A stretch of 64,000 nt of DNA from Gloeophyllum trabeum ATCC 11539 (GCF_000344685.1 NW_006920410.1:2668570-2732569), one strand, 5' to 3'. Positions 11,068 to 24,562 are shown, counted from the first letter of the stretch. Notes: generated by a model not told the origin, from the sequence alone. A program made the numbers and translations.

Positions 11068-13156
11068 ATGGGACGCTTGAGGCAGAAAGGCAAGGCAGGG
11101 GCGGCCAAGGCCTACATGACTCGTTCTCAAGCCATCAAAAAGTTGCAGTGTTCACTGGCCGATTTCAGAAGGTTATGCATACTGAAAGGTGCGCGCGGCA
11201 ATTTATTGGTCGACATTTGTCGCCTAATGGTGATGCTTAGGCATATTCCCTCGGGAGCCAAAGAATAAGAAACGTGCCAATAAAGGCTCGTCTGCTCCGA
11301 CGACCTTCTACTACGCAAAAGATATTGCGTATATCGCACACGAGCCAGTCTTGAAGAAGCTTCGGGAGCACAAAGCGTTTGCTAAGAGGTTGTCCCGGGC
11401 TTTAGGTCGAGGCGAATGGAGCAGCGCCAAGAGTCTGGAGGAGAATAAGCCAGTGTATCGTTTGGACCACATTATCAAGGAGAGGTGAGTGTGGTCTCCA
11501 TCGGAGCCTGTGTTCGGCGCTTGCTAATGTCTGGAAGATATCCCACCTTCATTGATGCCGTTAGAGACATAGACGATGCTCTGTGCATGATATTTCTTTT
11601 CGCCTCATTACCGTCGACTTCCCGTGTACCGCCCTCTCTGATCGAAAATTGTGCACGCCTGGCGGCGGAATGGCAGTTGTACATCATGCACACGAGGTCT
11701 CTGCGCAAGGTCTTTTTTTCAATCAAAGGCGTGTACTATCAGGCAGAAGTTATGGACCAGACTGTGACATGGCTTGTGCCATATCAATTCACGCAAAACG
11801 TACGTTGAAGTTATGTTGAACGGAATGAAACAACTCTGACATACCCGAAGATACCACCAGACGTGGACGTTCGCGTTATGCTGACGTTCCTTGAACTGTA
11901 TCAGACATTGCTAGGCTTCGTGTTTTTCAAGCTCTACACCGACGTCGGTCTCGTTTACCCTCCACCCTTGGACATGAAGAAGGACGAGGGGGCCGCCGGA
12001 CTTGGCGCCTTTAGCCTACAGGATGCCAACCGAGCGACACTACAGCTTTCCATCAAAGAAGTTGATGTCAATGGCAAAACGATATCTAGTCGGGATGTCC
12101 GGCAAACAATCAAGAGCATTGCCGCGTCGGGTTCTGCACCAACAGACGACGATGCGCTTGTCAATGCCACCGTTGATACAGATGCAGACGTAGCCGATGA
12201 AGATTTCGTCCCCCATCCTTCAAAAAGTGACAACAAAGACGCGCAGGTTCTGCCTACCCTCAACGCCCTGGCCACGTTGCCTCGGCCAACTTCGGCGGAC
12301 CTGTTCGCGCCGTACACATTCTGGATATCGCGTGAAACATCGCGCGGAATCTTCGAATTCCTGGTGCGGTCATTCGGTGGGCGGATAGGCTGGCCTGCTT
12401 CTTCAGGAAGTGGATCGCCCTTCGAAGAGGACGATGAATCAATCACTCATGTCATCATTGATCGGCCGGTCGTCGATAGACCAGAAGAGACGCCAGAGCA
12501 GCGGGAACGGCGCATGCGGCGCAAATACATCCAACCGCAGTGGATTGCAGACTGCATCAACGCCGGAAAGATTCTGTTGGAAGAGCCTTATGGTCAAGGC
12601 AAACCCCTACCTCCTCACTTGAGTCCTTTCGCTGATCACGCGGACGCCTATAATCCGACGACAGTATCCAGAAGCGAAGATGCAGAAATGGCGGAGGCGG
12701 ATAGTGACGAGGAAAGCGAAGCAAACGACCTGGGTGACGACACTGCTGAACCAGAAGCTGACAAACCCGAGGCGCCTGTTGCAAAGGTTACTTTGGAGGA
12801 TGTTGCAGACCCTGCTGTTTTGCGCGCCGCAGAACTGGCAGCGGAGGCCGCCGGATTGGACTACGGGACATTCGAAAAGGATATCACGAAATTGCAGAAG
12901 AGGGCAAAGAACAAAGCTAACGCGGGAGCAACGGAGGGACAGGAGGAGGGTGATATGAACAAGATGCTTATGAGCAATAAGCAGCGCAAGTTATATGAGA
13001 AGATGAAGTATGGTCAGAGGAAACGAGCAGCGGAGGTGGGTGTGTCTGTACGTCGCTAACCGCACTTTGATTGACCTTATTTTACTTTAGCGTGAAAAGT
13101 TGGAGGAGAGAAAGCGGACTTTGGACAAAGCTAAGAAGCGGAAAGAAAAGACATGA
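11068..13156 (+). CDS. NOP7: Pescadillo homologue NOP7 (60S ribosome biogenesis)
   Basis: Exons 11068-11188, 11241-11484, 11538-11799, 11851-13035 and 13091-13156 give 625 residues. The N-terminus [20 protein letters not shown] and [18 protein letters not shown], followed by [18 protein letters not shown] and [20 protein letters not shown], is the Pescadillo N-terminal domain. A BRCT domain follows at about residues 335-430 ([17 protein letters not shown] ... [14 protein letters not shown]). After an acidic stretch the C-terminus is coiled and basic ([18 protein letters not shown]), as expected. NOP7 works with Erb1 and Ytm1 in the nucleolus for 27S pre-rRNA processing. The last intron uses GTGGGT as donor. 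Confidence 0.95.
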
Positions 13157-13423
13157 TGTTTTCCTGCTTATTTGTCATATATGATGTATCGATGGCTGCC
13201 TTTCGTTGCATAACCCTAACCTGAGATGACCCGTCCAAGGTGGCTTGAGCGTCGGCAAGTGTACTTTTCCACGGGTGTATCGACGGTCTCGGCCCAGTCC
13301 ATTACGCGACTTATGAGATCGGCACTACTTGCGGGACTCGGGAAAACGACGCTGGATATTCGCTGACTCTCGCCGTCGTCGTCTACGACAGTCTCAACAA
13401 GACGTACATGAACGATTACTGGA

Positions 13424-16400
13424 ATGGTCGGTGTCTTTGGCCTCGGCAGCAAGAGTTCCTCGTCTGGCCAATCTAAATCCGACTCTAATACACATCCACC
13501 CCCGCCATACTCCGAACCTAATTCTTCCGTATTGCTGGCCGAAACGACGACGACGACCACCCATGTAGTGACCACGACCCAAACTACCACTCATTTCTTT
13601 TCTCTTCCCCTATGGCGCCGGCGCGCTGCTCCTGTATCCTCGACTGCCTCGGCGCGACATAGTCTTGTCGAATCCAATGCAGATGAGAACGGTATAATTA
13701 TCAGCGGTCCCACTGGCCCATCCCTAATGCTTGAGAAGGCTCTTCCTCCCATTCCAATGGACGTAGCGAGCAGTGCTGGTCCGCTTGCAGCAACTCCTGA
13801 GACGGAGGAGGATGCAACCCTGTCGCGCGACTCCACCGGCGTCTTCCCGCATTCGCAGTCGACGTCCTCTGCAGTCTCTTCTCCCCGCAGTAGATTGAGG
13901 AAGCCATCGAGACCTGTAACCTCTCCTTCCGCGTCCCAAACCCTTGCCCAAGCCTCATTAGGACTGGGCCTCCCTCATGTTCTGCCCCAGGCCGCCACCT
14001 CTTCCTCATCCGAGGTCAATTCCGTCGCGTTTGTTTCGGCAGGTTCTGATATCCCTCGTTCGGATCTTCGTCGCGCAAAGAGCTACCGTGGCTTGAATTC
14101 CATGAGTAGTGCCGACGATGTGTCGGATGATGGGCACCGTCGGACAAGAGGTGTTTCTCTTGGACCGTACAATACCCCCAGTCCAGGAACCGGGACCGAG
14201 GGGAAAGGCAAGGGAAAAGCAGCCGGTGACGAATCATCATCATCTACTTCACGACCCTTGTCGAGGAAGTCGTCCTTCTTCTCTCGCAAAAGAAACGATT
14301 CCGACAAGCGTACCGCTCCCTTGCCCGTTTCGACTTCCAACTCTTCCGGTAATCTCAAGCCCTCGATATCACCCTTACACCCCGTTTCTCCGTTGCGTGT
14401 GGATATGTCCAATGAGCCATGGTATCCAGAGTCATCTACCTATGATGACCGAAGTACTCTTCGTCCTCCAGGTCTCGTTCGAAGACACTCCGAACGCAGT
14501 GGTCATCTTCCTTCGCCTCCTGCGTCTCCACCGTATGTCACGGTGGAAACTCCTGCACTACCGACCGCACATTTTGCACCAGACCAACGTGGGTCTTCGA
14601 AAAGCCAGAGTTTACGACGTCCTAGAACAGCCGACTCCGCTTCCCGCTCACGTTCACGCTCTTTATTTCTGGATTCAACATTCGCTTACGCTTCTACGTT
14701 GTCTCCTCCACCTATTCCCTCGATGCCTTCGATACCCGTTGAAAAGGACGCAAGCTCCGGACATGTAGCTATGTCCCCCCCGAGCTCTAGACCGTTACCT
14801 AGGACCAAGACGGGCGGGAATCCACCGTTACTTCATAGATTGTCTATGAACTTCTTCTCCTCTTCACCTAAGCACAACTCCATCAATGCTAGCGGGTTCT
14901 TCGGTGACTCCATCTCCTCGTCTCCGACATCTAGTCCGATAGCGTCTCCCCGAGTGTCCCTAGCAAAGACCCCAGCTGAAGTGCCTAAACCGAGGATGGA
15001 AGAAGAGTCGCCCGAAGTCTACCTGGAAAGATTGACCGAGGCTGTGAGTAAAGCGGAGGTAGCCACGGTACTGGCTTCGAGGTATTTATCCAATTCACTG
15101 GTTCGAATCGTGCATTGGTAACCATGATCTAGTGCGGACTCCTTTCACACCCGCGCTTTACGGGCCTATATTGCTCGCTTTGATTTTACTTCCGATCCAT
15201 TAGACGTTGCTCTTCGCAAGCTGCTCATGGATGTCGGCCTCCCGAAGGAAACTCAACAAATTGATCGAGTTATCGAGGCATTTGCGACCAGATACAAAGA
15301 GTGTAACCCCAATCTCTTCACATCGGACGGTACGCTAATACGGATACGAATCTTCGACCTGTTCTAATTGCCTTGCTGTGTCAGATCATCCATATATCCT
15401 AGCTTTTAGTTTAATCATGTTGCATACCGACGCTTTTAATAAGTCCAACAAAAGGAAGATGACAAAGCCCGACTACGTGAAGAACACTAGACTTCCTGGT
15501 GTCCCTTCTGAGGTCTTAGATGTAAGTCAAACCCTACTTCTTACTGCTGCACTGGTTTGACATTGTCGTCTCAGTGCTTCTACGATAATATCGTTTTTGT
15601 GCCATTCATCTTCATCGAAGATCCTCTGGACATAAACGGTCAGCGAGGCTTATTAACCGAAGGTGGCCCGTCTCGCGTCAATGCCGTCGGGGGAGTTGCA
15701 TCGAGCCCGGCAACTGGCAGTACAACAAATCTTCTGGGTCGCGGTTCGAAGATTGATCCCTACTATCTGATCACGCGGAATTTGCTTGATTCTCTTCGTG
15801 TCGATGTGGAGTCCTTCGTACCCTTGGAAAATCCCTACTCCTACGAAGGTACACTGGGTCCTTGGAATGAAGAAGAACTGCGCCATGCGTTCGCGAAGGC
15901 CGGTGTCATCGAGATCAACACCTTCGACAACCGTCGAATGTCTCAGCAACCCTACTTTGCATTGTCGGTGAACGGTCTTTCTAGTCCAATGATGAGCTCT
16001 ATAGGAGCATTGCCTGAACCGGTAGTTCGCGAGATGATGACCATCAAGGTCACCAAGGTTGGCCTGCTGAACCGCAAAGACGATACAGTTGAAGGCGGCA
16101 AGAAAGCACTTAGCAGGAAGTGGCGGGAATGGAGCGTGGTTTTGACAGGGTCGCAGCTCCTGCTCTTCCGGGACCCGTCATGGGCAAACAGCCTCATGGA
16201 ACAAGTACGATCGTCCGATGGCCATGTGCTCTTCCCTCCGGATGCTGTCCTGAGGCCAGATGAATTGATATCTGTCAAAGACTCAGTGGCCGTGTTTGAT
16301 CGTTCGTACACGAAGGTGTGCTCTACCCTCTCCCTCTCGCTATTAATGTCTCATCATGGTGTAATGTAGCATGAACATACTTTGCGTTTTGTCATGCCTG

Positions 16401-17896
16401 ATGGCCGCCAAACTCTCCTTCAGGCGCCCAACGACCATGAGTTAAATGAATGGATTTCTCGCATAAATTATGCGAGCGCTTTCAAAACTGCCGGCGTTCG
16501 AATGAGGAGTATGGGCATGACGGGTAAAGAAGTGGAGCTTACAGGTGTTGCTGCTGCAGCATCTCACTTGAAGGATATACAACATTTGGCATCACCGTCG
16601 TTACGGACCCGGACATGGTCTGATCTTTCATCTGACCAATCAAGCCACGCAATACCCGTGCCCAATGTGCTTGCCGATGTCCGACCTCTTGGATCCAGGA
16701 GGAATACCGTCCATGTTCGCACCAGTGGCAGTTTCGAAGACACGGCTGGTGTACCGGAGACCGAGAGCAGCCGCCAATTCCAAGCCACGTTCGAGGAAAT
16801 CAAGGCTGACTTGGCAGCAGGCCGCTTGACGCTATCTGACGATTCCTCGACTACTAATGGGCGGCCCCGTGCAGGAAGCTCAGCTTCCTCGTTACGATCC
16901 CCCATGTCGGACGAGACTGATGGATCTGGTTTTCTGTCACGGACAGAAGTTATACGCTCGAAAGTGCGCGACTTGGACTCTAGAATCTCTGCCGCGCAAA
17001 CACAGCTTGACGCAGATATGCGTTTCGTTCGCAACATCGCTATTTTGACTCCATTCCAGCGCAGCACTCGTGATCGCCTACAGACTGCCGTCCAGAACGT
17101 CTCAAGACGGATCACACAGGTACGGCTTGAGATGGCCAAGTTGCTATGTCACCGGGAAGTGCTGTCCAACGACTTGATAGCAGAGGAGCGCGATTGGTAC
17201 CGGAACAAGAAGGTCGCCCTCAGAGCCGCCAAGGAAATGCTGGAGAATACAGTCGACTCAGGAGTACCTCGTATGACACTGTCAAGACATAGCGATCACG
17301 CCCCAACCGACCCTCAACCTGTGCCCCGTCAGCAGCCTTCCGGCTCACAGAGGCCCGAATCCTCGATACGCGAATCATTCTATTCTGCATTGGACTTCGG
17401 AGTCGACTCCTCATCTTACAGTGCGTCAGTGGAGGAACCGAATGGTCACTCCAGTTTTCCGCATACCTCTCAATTTGTTGATTCCCCGTTTGGTACGCCT
17501 TTCTCCTACGCAGGCGCTGCCAGCTCCGTTGGCTCTATCTCTGTCCATGATCACGACACCGCCGTCGAGACGCACGGCGTGGGGAATGCAATACGTTCGG
17601 CCGAGTTCAACCGTGCCGAAGGCGTTGGAGGCGGACAAACGCATGAGCGATTTTACACCGCTCCTGAAGTTCCTGAAGAGGCGGAAGACTGGAACAAGAC
17701 CCGTGCTGCCAAGCGTGTTTCACTGGTTAAGTTGCCCTCCGATTTGCGGATATCGATGCTTTTTGGCAAGACAAGACCTTTGCAGGCTGACAATCCGTCA
17801 AGTATACCAGAGACTTCTGTGCCCTCGTCTCCTACCAGGAGTCGCAGCAACACGTTCGATCGGACAGGGCTAGCATACGCAATGTTTGACATTTAG
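13424..17896 (+). CDS. Arf guanine-nucleotide exchange factor with Sec7 and PH domains
   Basis: Exons 13424-15081, 15133-15329, 15385-15521, 15575-16315 and 16370-17896 give 1419 residues. The first 530 or so are Ser/Pro-rich and disordered. A Sec7 domain starts near residue 535 (PEVYLERLTEAVSKAEVATV); it has the catalytic-loop element GLPKETQQIDRVIEAFATRY, where the Glu acts as the glutamic finger, and later LAFSLIMLHTDAFNKSNKRK. A PH domain follows, split by the last intron (KVGLLNRKDD ... KWREWSVVLTGSQLLLFRD ... HTLRFVMPDGRQTLLQAP ... WISRINYASAF). A coiled coil (RDRLQTAVQNVSRRITQVRL) lies after it. The Sec7-PH order resembles yeast Yel1 and animal EFA6/PSD, GEFs for Arf3/Arf6 at the plasma membrane. 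The specific Arf partner is inference. Confidence 0.88.
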
Positions 17897-20800
17897 TACG
17901 TCTACTTCAGCTGTTCTTTGACCTTGCATATAGGGACATTGTCGCTCTTTACGTTGCTCTCATTACTATTTAATGGGTAATATCGCACTTGTATTTCTAG
18001 CTGGATGTATAACCGTACCACTGTGCCCGCTTTACAACCGCTCTAGACTGCAGGCCACTGTTGACAAAGCCCGCGACATTCGATTGACCGTGATTGCAGC
18101 AGCATCGAAGTGCCTCGCATTGTGGATTGTGGTAGTACAATCCCTGCCTTGCTGCTTGAAGATGTTTCATATGTATGTATCTCACAGAACTTGAAGTGGC
18201 ATATGCGTCCCGCCTGAGCGGAACCTCTTGCAGATATAGCAGCTCCCGATCACAGATCATTGCTTATGTCAGCCTTCCCGATGTTTGCCTTGTGCTTGTA
18301 CTTGTTGGTGCGTATGTTATTTCTGTTTTGGTTAACCTTGAAGTTATTGTTCCCCTTGTACTTTCCACTCTTCCTGCCGATTGCCTTGGCTCTGTATCGT
18401 TGCCGGACCTGATCGTTTGTTGGCAAGTCCTTCTAGATGTCGATCTCACAAAAGGTCTATTCCCACCCTATACCTGGCGGAAGCTGTCTTCTATAACCCA
18501 AATCACCCCCGGAGACGACGAGGCAAGAAGTGATTCGTTCCTCATCCGAGAAACCCTGTCTTCTCCACGCCACGGTCAAGGAATTTTTGCACTTCTATCA
18601 GGCTGACGAGCGCCTAGCGCCAGGCTATATTGGGCAGTATAATTGTCTCTAGCTAAGTCCTTGTTTTTTGCTGTCGCGTCGCGGGTCTGCAGCTACCTTC
18701 GGTGAATGTCTTCCGTCGCGTTGGCCTTAGTCTGGCATAGCCGTTGCCTCAGAGGTGACTCGGTACTCCTCGTTCGCCTCTTCGGCCCGAGTGTCAATTT
18801 GTATCGGATATTCGGGATGTTCGACCTGACAGTCGGTGGTTCGCCCTACCTGTGGCGGGTGCACTATTCGTGCCTTACGTATTGGTATTTCTCCAGCCAG
18901 CGCTCATCTTGATGCATCGATGGCCGAGGCTGCTCGCCTGATTGAGTTGACCCACCGCTCTACTGTTCATGTGGCTGGCTGGCGATGACAGGACACCAAC
19001 GCAGCGGCCGAATCCTGGTGCCCATGGCTGTGCGTAGGACGGTGGCAGATCCTGATCCATGTGAGAGTCGGGGGTCGGTGTAATGTCGGGACCGCAGGTG
19101 CTTAGATGGAGGTTTGACATGACTCCTTCACGAATTCCGCTCACCTGGCCATCTGCATTATGGCATTCAGAGTTCGACGGTTGCTTTCATTTCATTCTAA
19201 AGATGACCTTTGGATCCGGTCAGAGCCGCGTAAAGCGTTCTGCAGATGCTATTGCGTTGTTCGTCGGGGTGCTGTCATCGCTTTGCCGCCTATATGTTTC
19301 CTGCGAGGCGTAGAACTTCTGCAGAGCAAGACATACGAGCTTGACAGATGATGACGTCAATCTGCAGGTATGTTATGGTCACAGGTGAATTACGATGCGA
19401 GATAAGAAGGGACTGATTGCGGCTGCGGCTAGGTGGGCGGTGGCTGGTGATGATGTCTGTCTTAGGCAGGTCGTGGAAGTCAAGTGGAAATGATGCGAGA
19501 GCGCGTGCCTGATTTGATGCATGTAGTATGAGGTAGTATGCTGGGCGGGTCTAATGACCTGAGCCGAATAACGCGGTTTATATAGTCCGTGCCCTTCGTG
19601 TAGACCTATGTAGAATACAGTGGCTTAGAGCTCGAGGAGATTGTGGATATACGGCCGAAGTACGAACGTCGTCGACGGTGGAATAGACGTTCGATCTAAA
19701 GCGAAATATGGCCGCTGTCATTGGATTATAGAGAGTGTGCTGCCTCGTCTGCCTTGGCCCGACATTGCGAAGACGTTACCTATCGTTGGCGCGCATCGGC
19801 TGCGAATCTTACCACCGAATTCGCCTGGCGTATGCCTGCAGGCAGGGAACGTGTTTGGTCCGGTTTCTCTGAATCGCAGGCAGGAATGGGAACAGGCGTA
19901 ATATCACCGAAAGGTTCCCGTAAGTAAAGTATGTGATATACCTATTCTTACACTAGAGACGCCTCGTGTGCGGAAGTAAGCAGGAGGTGTAATAATATAC
20001 GTGTTGAAAAGCCACGCCCATAGTGCATTGCAAGCTTGCCAGCTCTCATCTAGAGAAGTTTTATTCTGCTGGACCGACATCAGTCTGAATAACCCCTCGC
20101 CCCCTTCTATCCATTCGAGTCTTTCGCCCGCGACTTCTGGCTGTCTCCCGGTGGTCTCAGCTTGGTTGCACGGGTGACAGGCTCGAACACCCGAAGTGAT
20201 CAGTCGGCGCGTCACAACGCGCGGACCCGCCCGCCGCCAGATTCACCCTCCTCGCCTGGTATTTCGGCAAGAATATAGAAAACGCGTGGAAGTGAAACGC
20301 ACCAGTCGTTCTTTACAACGGTCCTCGCCTCGGTTGGTCGTACAAGACTGCATATAATCGCACAAGACAGTACTAGCAAGACATCAGTAATCGACGCCCT
20401 CGCTCTTTGCTCTCTATCTATCCGAGTCGATCTACAGCTGCTGTCGTATCTGCTGTGGCTTGAGATACATATTGGTGGGTCTGGTCCCTCGATCGCGCAG
20501 GTATCAGCCAAGCTAATAAAGGGGTTCCGCACAGGTATACGCCTTGTCGCCCGTTTGGTAGTGTGGTATTTATCCGTTGCCGGTAAGACAGTCGAACGGC
20601 GTAGATGCGAGTGGAACACTGAGAGTATTGTGTGACAGGTGTCGCGCTGCAATAACTGGCATAACAAAAAAGGTGAGACATTTAGCCGTACGTTATATTG
20701 CAGTCTGTGTCGTGGAACGTGTCCGTGGGAATTGACCCGAAGGAGCGGGCGATCTACGGATTTCCCTATCAGGCAACTGCTGGGGGATGTGGCATTGCGA

Positions 20801-21097
20801 CCATGTTTCGCATTGAGCATGCTGTGAACAGATGGCCCTGGCCAGTGCATGGCGGCACGAGCAGAATTACCTGTATGGGCCGCAGAGAAAACATAGGGCC
20901 GCAGAAGAAGGGGGGAGTGGCGCGAGTTTGGCAATATTTGCCTCGTGTGATGGTTGCGATTAGAATCTTGATAGGATCGAGGGCCATTTCTGGAGGACTC
21001 TTCACAGAGCCCAGTTTCTGTTTCTCCACTTGTCGCTTTTTGTGACCTTTCACATTGCCGCGGTCGCAGGGCCATGTCCTCCGGCCTCCCGGCCCCT

Positions 21098-21103
21098 TAT
21101 ATA
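21098..21103 (+). promoter_or_regulatory. Possible TATA box of the G1 cyclin gene
   Basis: CTTATATACTTC stands alone in a GC/pyrimidine-rich stretch, 490 bp before the cyclin ATG. If used, the leader would be about 450 nt and would contain several upstream ATGs. The call rests only on sequence and placement. Confidence 0.35.
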
Positions 21104-21280
21104 CTTCTCTGCCCTTCCTGAACACGCCCCCAACCCCCCTCCTCATCGTCCGCGACGTCCTCGACGTCCCCCCTTACGACACTGACGCTGACCACGACCC
21201 TCCTGCAGCCCTCCCGCCCCGTGTCGTCTGCCACAGCCGCGCACGTCCATACCACGACACGCCCTCGTCGTCGTTGACGC

Positions 21281-21592
21281 ATGCTTAGCTTTCCCACTTG
21301 TGGTAAGTCGCGTCTTCCGCGTTCTGTCTCTTCCCGCTCCAGCCATCGGCGCGTTCACGTCCTCGGACGCGTTCACAATCGTGACATGGACGCGAAGGGC
21401 GTGAAGTCGTGCTGTGTGAAGGTTCCCTTCGAACACCCGCGACCTGCTCCGGCGTTCTCACTTTTCTTGCCGTCCTGGAGTCTTTCGCCCGCTCCTTTTC
21501 TTCCTGCCACACTGACTCTCAAGTCGGCCCCTGCGCATGCCCCCTTGACGAGTCGCTTGTGTCCAAAGGTCCCCCTTGATAGTTCTCTCTAA
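21281..21592 (+). other. Upstream ORF in the cyclin leader, ending 1 nt before the cyclin ATG
   Basis: An ATG at 21281 opens a 103-codon frame whose TAA occupies 21590-21592; the cyclin ATG starts at 21594. It is in another frame from the cyclin. A strong donor-like GTAAGTCG sits at 21301, and the bases just before the cyclin ATG (TCTCTCTAAG) could serve as an acceptor, so a leader intron is an alternative reading. Conservation of either is unknown. Confidence 0.35.
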
Positions 21593-21593
21593 G

Positions 21594-23133
21594 ATGCCTC
21601 TCTCTGAACAAGTGTTGACTGAATCTGCTTCCTCCTCTGGGCCTCGTCCTTCTACTTCTAGCCCTCTGTCGACTTCATACTCCTCTGATCCGATTTCCCT
21701 GTCTTCTCTCTCTATCGACATGAAGGACGCCTCCTCTTCGTCCAAGACCTCTCGCACCCATCAAGCCTACCCAAAGAAGCGGCCCTCTCCCCATGGCATC
21801 CGCAAGTCATACGGCAAAAGCCCAGCCGTCCCGGGATCTGCCAAACGCACACCGGCGGCCCCACACCCGGAATGGTTCGCCCAGCGGGAACGCCAAAGGC
21901 AAGTTGCCGCCTTGCAACGCAAAGGCGTCTTAATCGAGGAAGAGTATCGTGATGATATCACGCGATATATGCACGAGATGGAGGTCAGTCCTCTTGTTCG
22001 TCGCGTTTGTCCCGGAACTGAGTCAGCTCTCTTTCTTCAAGGTTGAGACCATGGGGTCGACGACCTCGATGGACCAGCAACCTGAGATCAAGTGGCATAT
22101 GCGTCCGTGCCTGGTCGACTTTCTTGTCGAGATTCACTTTTCCTTCCGCCTCCGGCCAGAGACCCTGTACCTGTGCCTCAACATTATCGACCGCTACATC
22201 TCTCGTAGAATTGTCTTCGTCAAGCACTATCAGCTGGTTGGCTGCACGGCCCTGTGGCTTGCCTCAAAGTTCGAAGATGCCAAGGACCGCGTCCCGTCTA
22301 CGCAGGACCTCGTGGCCATTTGCCGGGAGACGTACGAGGGAGCGGCATTCCACCAGATGGAACGTCACATTCTCAATACGATCCAGTGGACCATGGGGCA
22401 TCCTACAGCCGAGGCGTGGCTAAGGTTGTTGTGTACTGGCTTCGTCATGGAGGACGCGAAGGTGCAACACGTCGCGCGCTTCTTGATGGAGATCACCCTC
22501 TTCTACCGGGAGTTCATACAGTATCCCTCGTCTGCCATCGCTCGCGGCGCGCTCTGCCTGTCAAGATACCTATGTGGCAAACGCCGTAATACCGTGGACG
22601 AGACAAAGGAGTGCCTCGAAATCGTAGACCTCCTTGATACCCGCTTGGCCAAGCACGTCAACGACCTTTCAGAGGTCTTGGTGAAAAAGTATTCCTACGC
22701 CTTTTTCTCGAAAGCGGCGACTTTCGTTGTGCAGTATTACCTTGAGGGAGGGCGATTCTCGCAGCAAGAGCCCGAACCATTGCCTATGACGCCCCTGAGA
22801 ACGTCTACGGCGCTCTTTAGTACGCCAGTCTCGAATTCCGACTCTGCATTCAGCACTCCCATGAGTGCTTCGACATCCGCCTCCGACACGTCCGACGATA
22901 TGCCGGCAACGCCCACGAGTCCCATGTTCGAGAACGACACGTTTGCAGGGCCGTACGTTGCGGATGGTGACAAGGAGAACCTGCCTTCATCGTCAACAGG
23001 CTTCGAGCCCGTAGTCAAGCATACTGGCGAGTCCGTACCCGACCATCTACTGCCGCATGATTACGTCGCGTTTGGTCGTCCGGCGCTGCAAAGTTTGAAT
23101 GTTACTCCGCCCCCGCGCGGGACGGTGGTATAG
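21594..23133 (+). CDS. CLN1: G1 cyclin, CLN1 type
   Basis: Two exons (21594-21983 and 22042-23133, intron of 58 nt with a GTCAGT donor) give 493 residues. After a Ser-rich basic N-terminus comes EYRDDITRYMHEMEVETMGS, then the cyclin box: WHMRPCLVDFLVEIHFSFRL, RPETLYLCLNIIDRYISRR, HYQLVGCTALWLASKFEDAK and a second fold (HPTAEAWLRLLCTGF ... GALCLSRYLCGK). MRPCLVDFL replaces the MRAILVDWL of B-type cyclins, as in the G1 cyclins Cln1 of Ustilago and Cryptococcus. The tail has many Ser/Thr-Pro sites (MTPLRTS, ATPTSPM), usual for phosphodegrons. It should activate Cdk1 at Start. An in-frame TTG upstream is not a credible start. Confidence 0.88.
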
Positions 23134-24562
23134 GTGCTTGCCGCTGTACTGTTTCTTCGCCTCTACTTGCCGCGTATCTTCGGTCGCGGTTAGTTGTAGC
23201 TGCAGCAATGTCCGCTCCGCTCTCCCAAGTCATACTCCGCAAAATGTACTACCAAGCATCAATACGCCCGCTGTTGAAGGAACGCCGTGGCCATCATCAA
23301 GATTCATCTGTTTCACCATTGTCTCAACACCATGCATGTCTTTCATTTCCATCCATCGTCTCGATTTCATTCGTCTTTCATACCTCAGCATAGGCAGGCG
23401 CATCTATCTGGAAAAAGAGAGGAGAGGGATCACCGTTCTCGTCTGGTTCCATCCGGATGATCGACGATGATCTCCCTGCCGCCTTCTATTATCATTGCGC
23501 TCCTCTCTCCGGTTTCTCTCTTATCTCATCTCAGACTCTCATCAACTCGCAATCCTACCGCATACATTCGTTCACGGTCTGTTATACAATATGCATCATC
23601 ACTCTCATCGTCTTCTCAATATGTCTATCCACATTTACTCTTTGCATCCGTCATTCTGTCTTTCTTACATTATTCATTCAAGCTATTCTACCTTTTTCTT
23701 TTCATCCTTTCGCCGTACAACATATTTTTTTCTACGCATCCCCCGACACATCATCACTGGCATCGCTCCCCCACATCGCCCCACTTTCACCTTCATAGTG
23801 TATCTCCGTTGTCATTACCTTTCTCCCTTGTCATCCTGTCACACCGGACGTTGTCTACATTGTCAGCCGGTATAGCGTTATATTGAGCCTAACGGGCTTT
23901 TCGGATACAGTAACAAATGTCCTTTGTAAATCGCATGCGTTGGATTTTGATACGCTCCCATGACGGGCAAGCTTATTGTCCCGTCTGACTTCCATTCGAC
24001 TGTCAAGTGTCGATTCACTCCACCATATGCGTTCGAACAGCCTCTTGCTGGGGGAAGCCCTCGGATGTATCGTTGCGACGTCCGGTCTTACACGCAGATG
24101 ACGCTCGCTCATCATACCGACTTGAATGTTCCTGAGTCAGAAGATGGTCAGAAGCGCTCCATAGGTAATGGGCCTTGTCAAAAGACATGTGCTTTGATCA
24201 ATCTCAAGCTGCGCACTTGCGATAACAGGGGTCCCGGGCGCTGCATAGGACCGGGACCTTATAGGGCCAGCAGGGCACCGCTACCGTCATCGCAGCGTGT
24301 ATCAATACGAAAAGCGCCCAAACAACTTCGATGCTAGGCAAGATGGCGTAATTGATTCCAAGTGATAGTACAGAAGCTACATATCAGACAGCGATAAACG
24401 TACAGCCTGGCAGGTGCGCCACTTTTACTTCTCCAGTTTCTGTCCTCGTACGGTGCCAAGCAGGGGAGGATCCGCCGTCTGCACCCGTGCGATAGACCGC
24501 GGTGAAATACGCTTGCCCCTCCTGACCCCGCTGCAGGAGTTATGACCAGACGCGACAGGCGT
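23134..24562. other. Convergent intergenic region (3' of CLN1 and of the oxidoreductase)
   Basis: Both neighbours end here. The stretch from about 23460 to 23880 is markedly T/C-rich on the plus strand, producing long but low-complexity frames that I do not regard as genes. Nothing else is seen. Confidence 0.45.

Larger units (their letters stand above)
17897..21593. other. 3.7-kb gene-free region upstream of the G1 cyclin
   Basis: No frame here shows coding character or a recognisable protein; the longest plus frame (18175-18606) is AT-variable and has no splice partners. The right part is rich in pyrimidines and CCC runs from about 21070, typical of a fungal core promoter and leader. Two ACGCGT hexamers (MluI cell-cycle-box sequence) occur at 20282-20287 and 21367-21372, which is near chance for the length. 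It may hold a long promoter or a non-coding RNA; I cannot see which. Confidence 0.4.

Noticed and set aside
18175..18606. 143-codon plus-strand frame with a hydrophobic stretch
   Set aside because: Codon use is not coding-like, there are no splice partners and no family resemblance.
20282..21372. ACGCGT boxes as cell-cycle elements for CLN1
   Set aside because: Only two in 3.7 kb, about what composition predicts, and both are far from the ATG.
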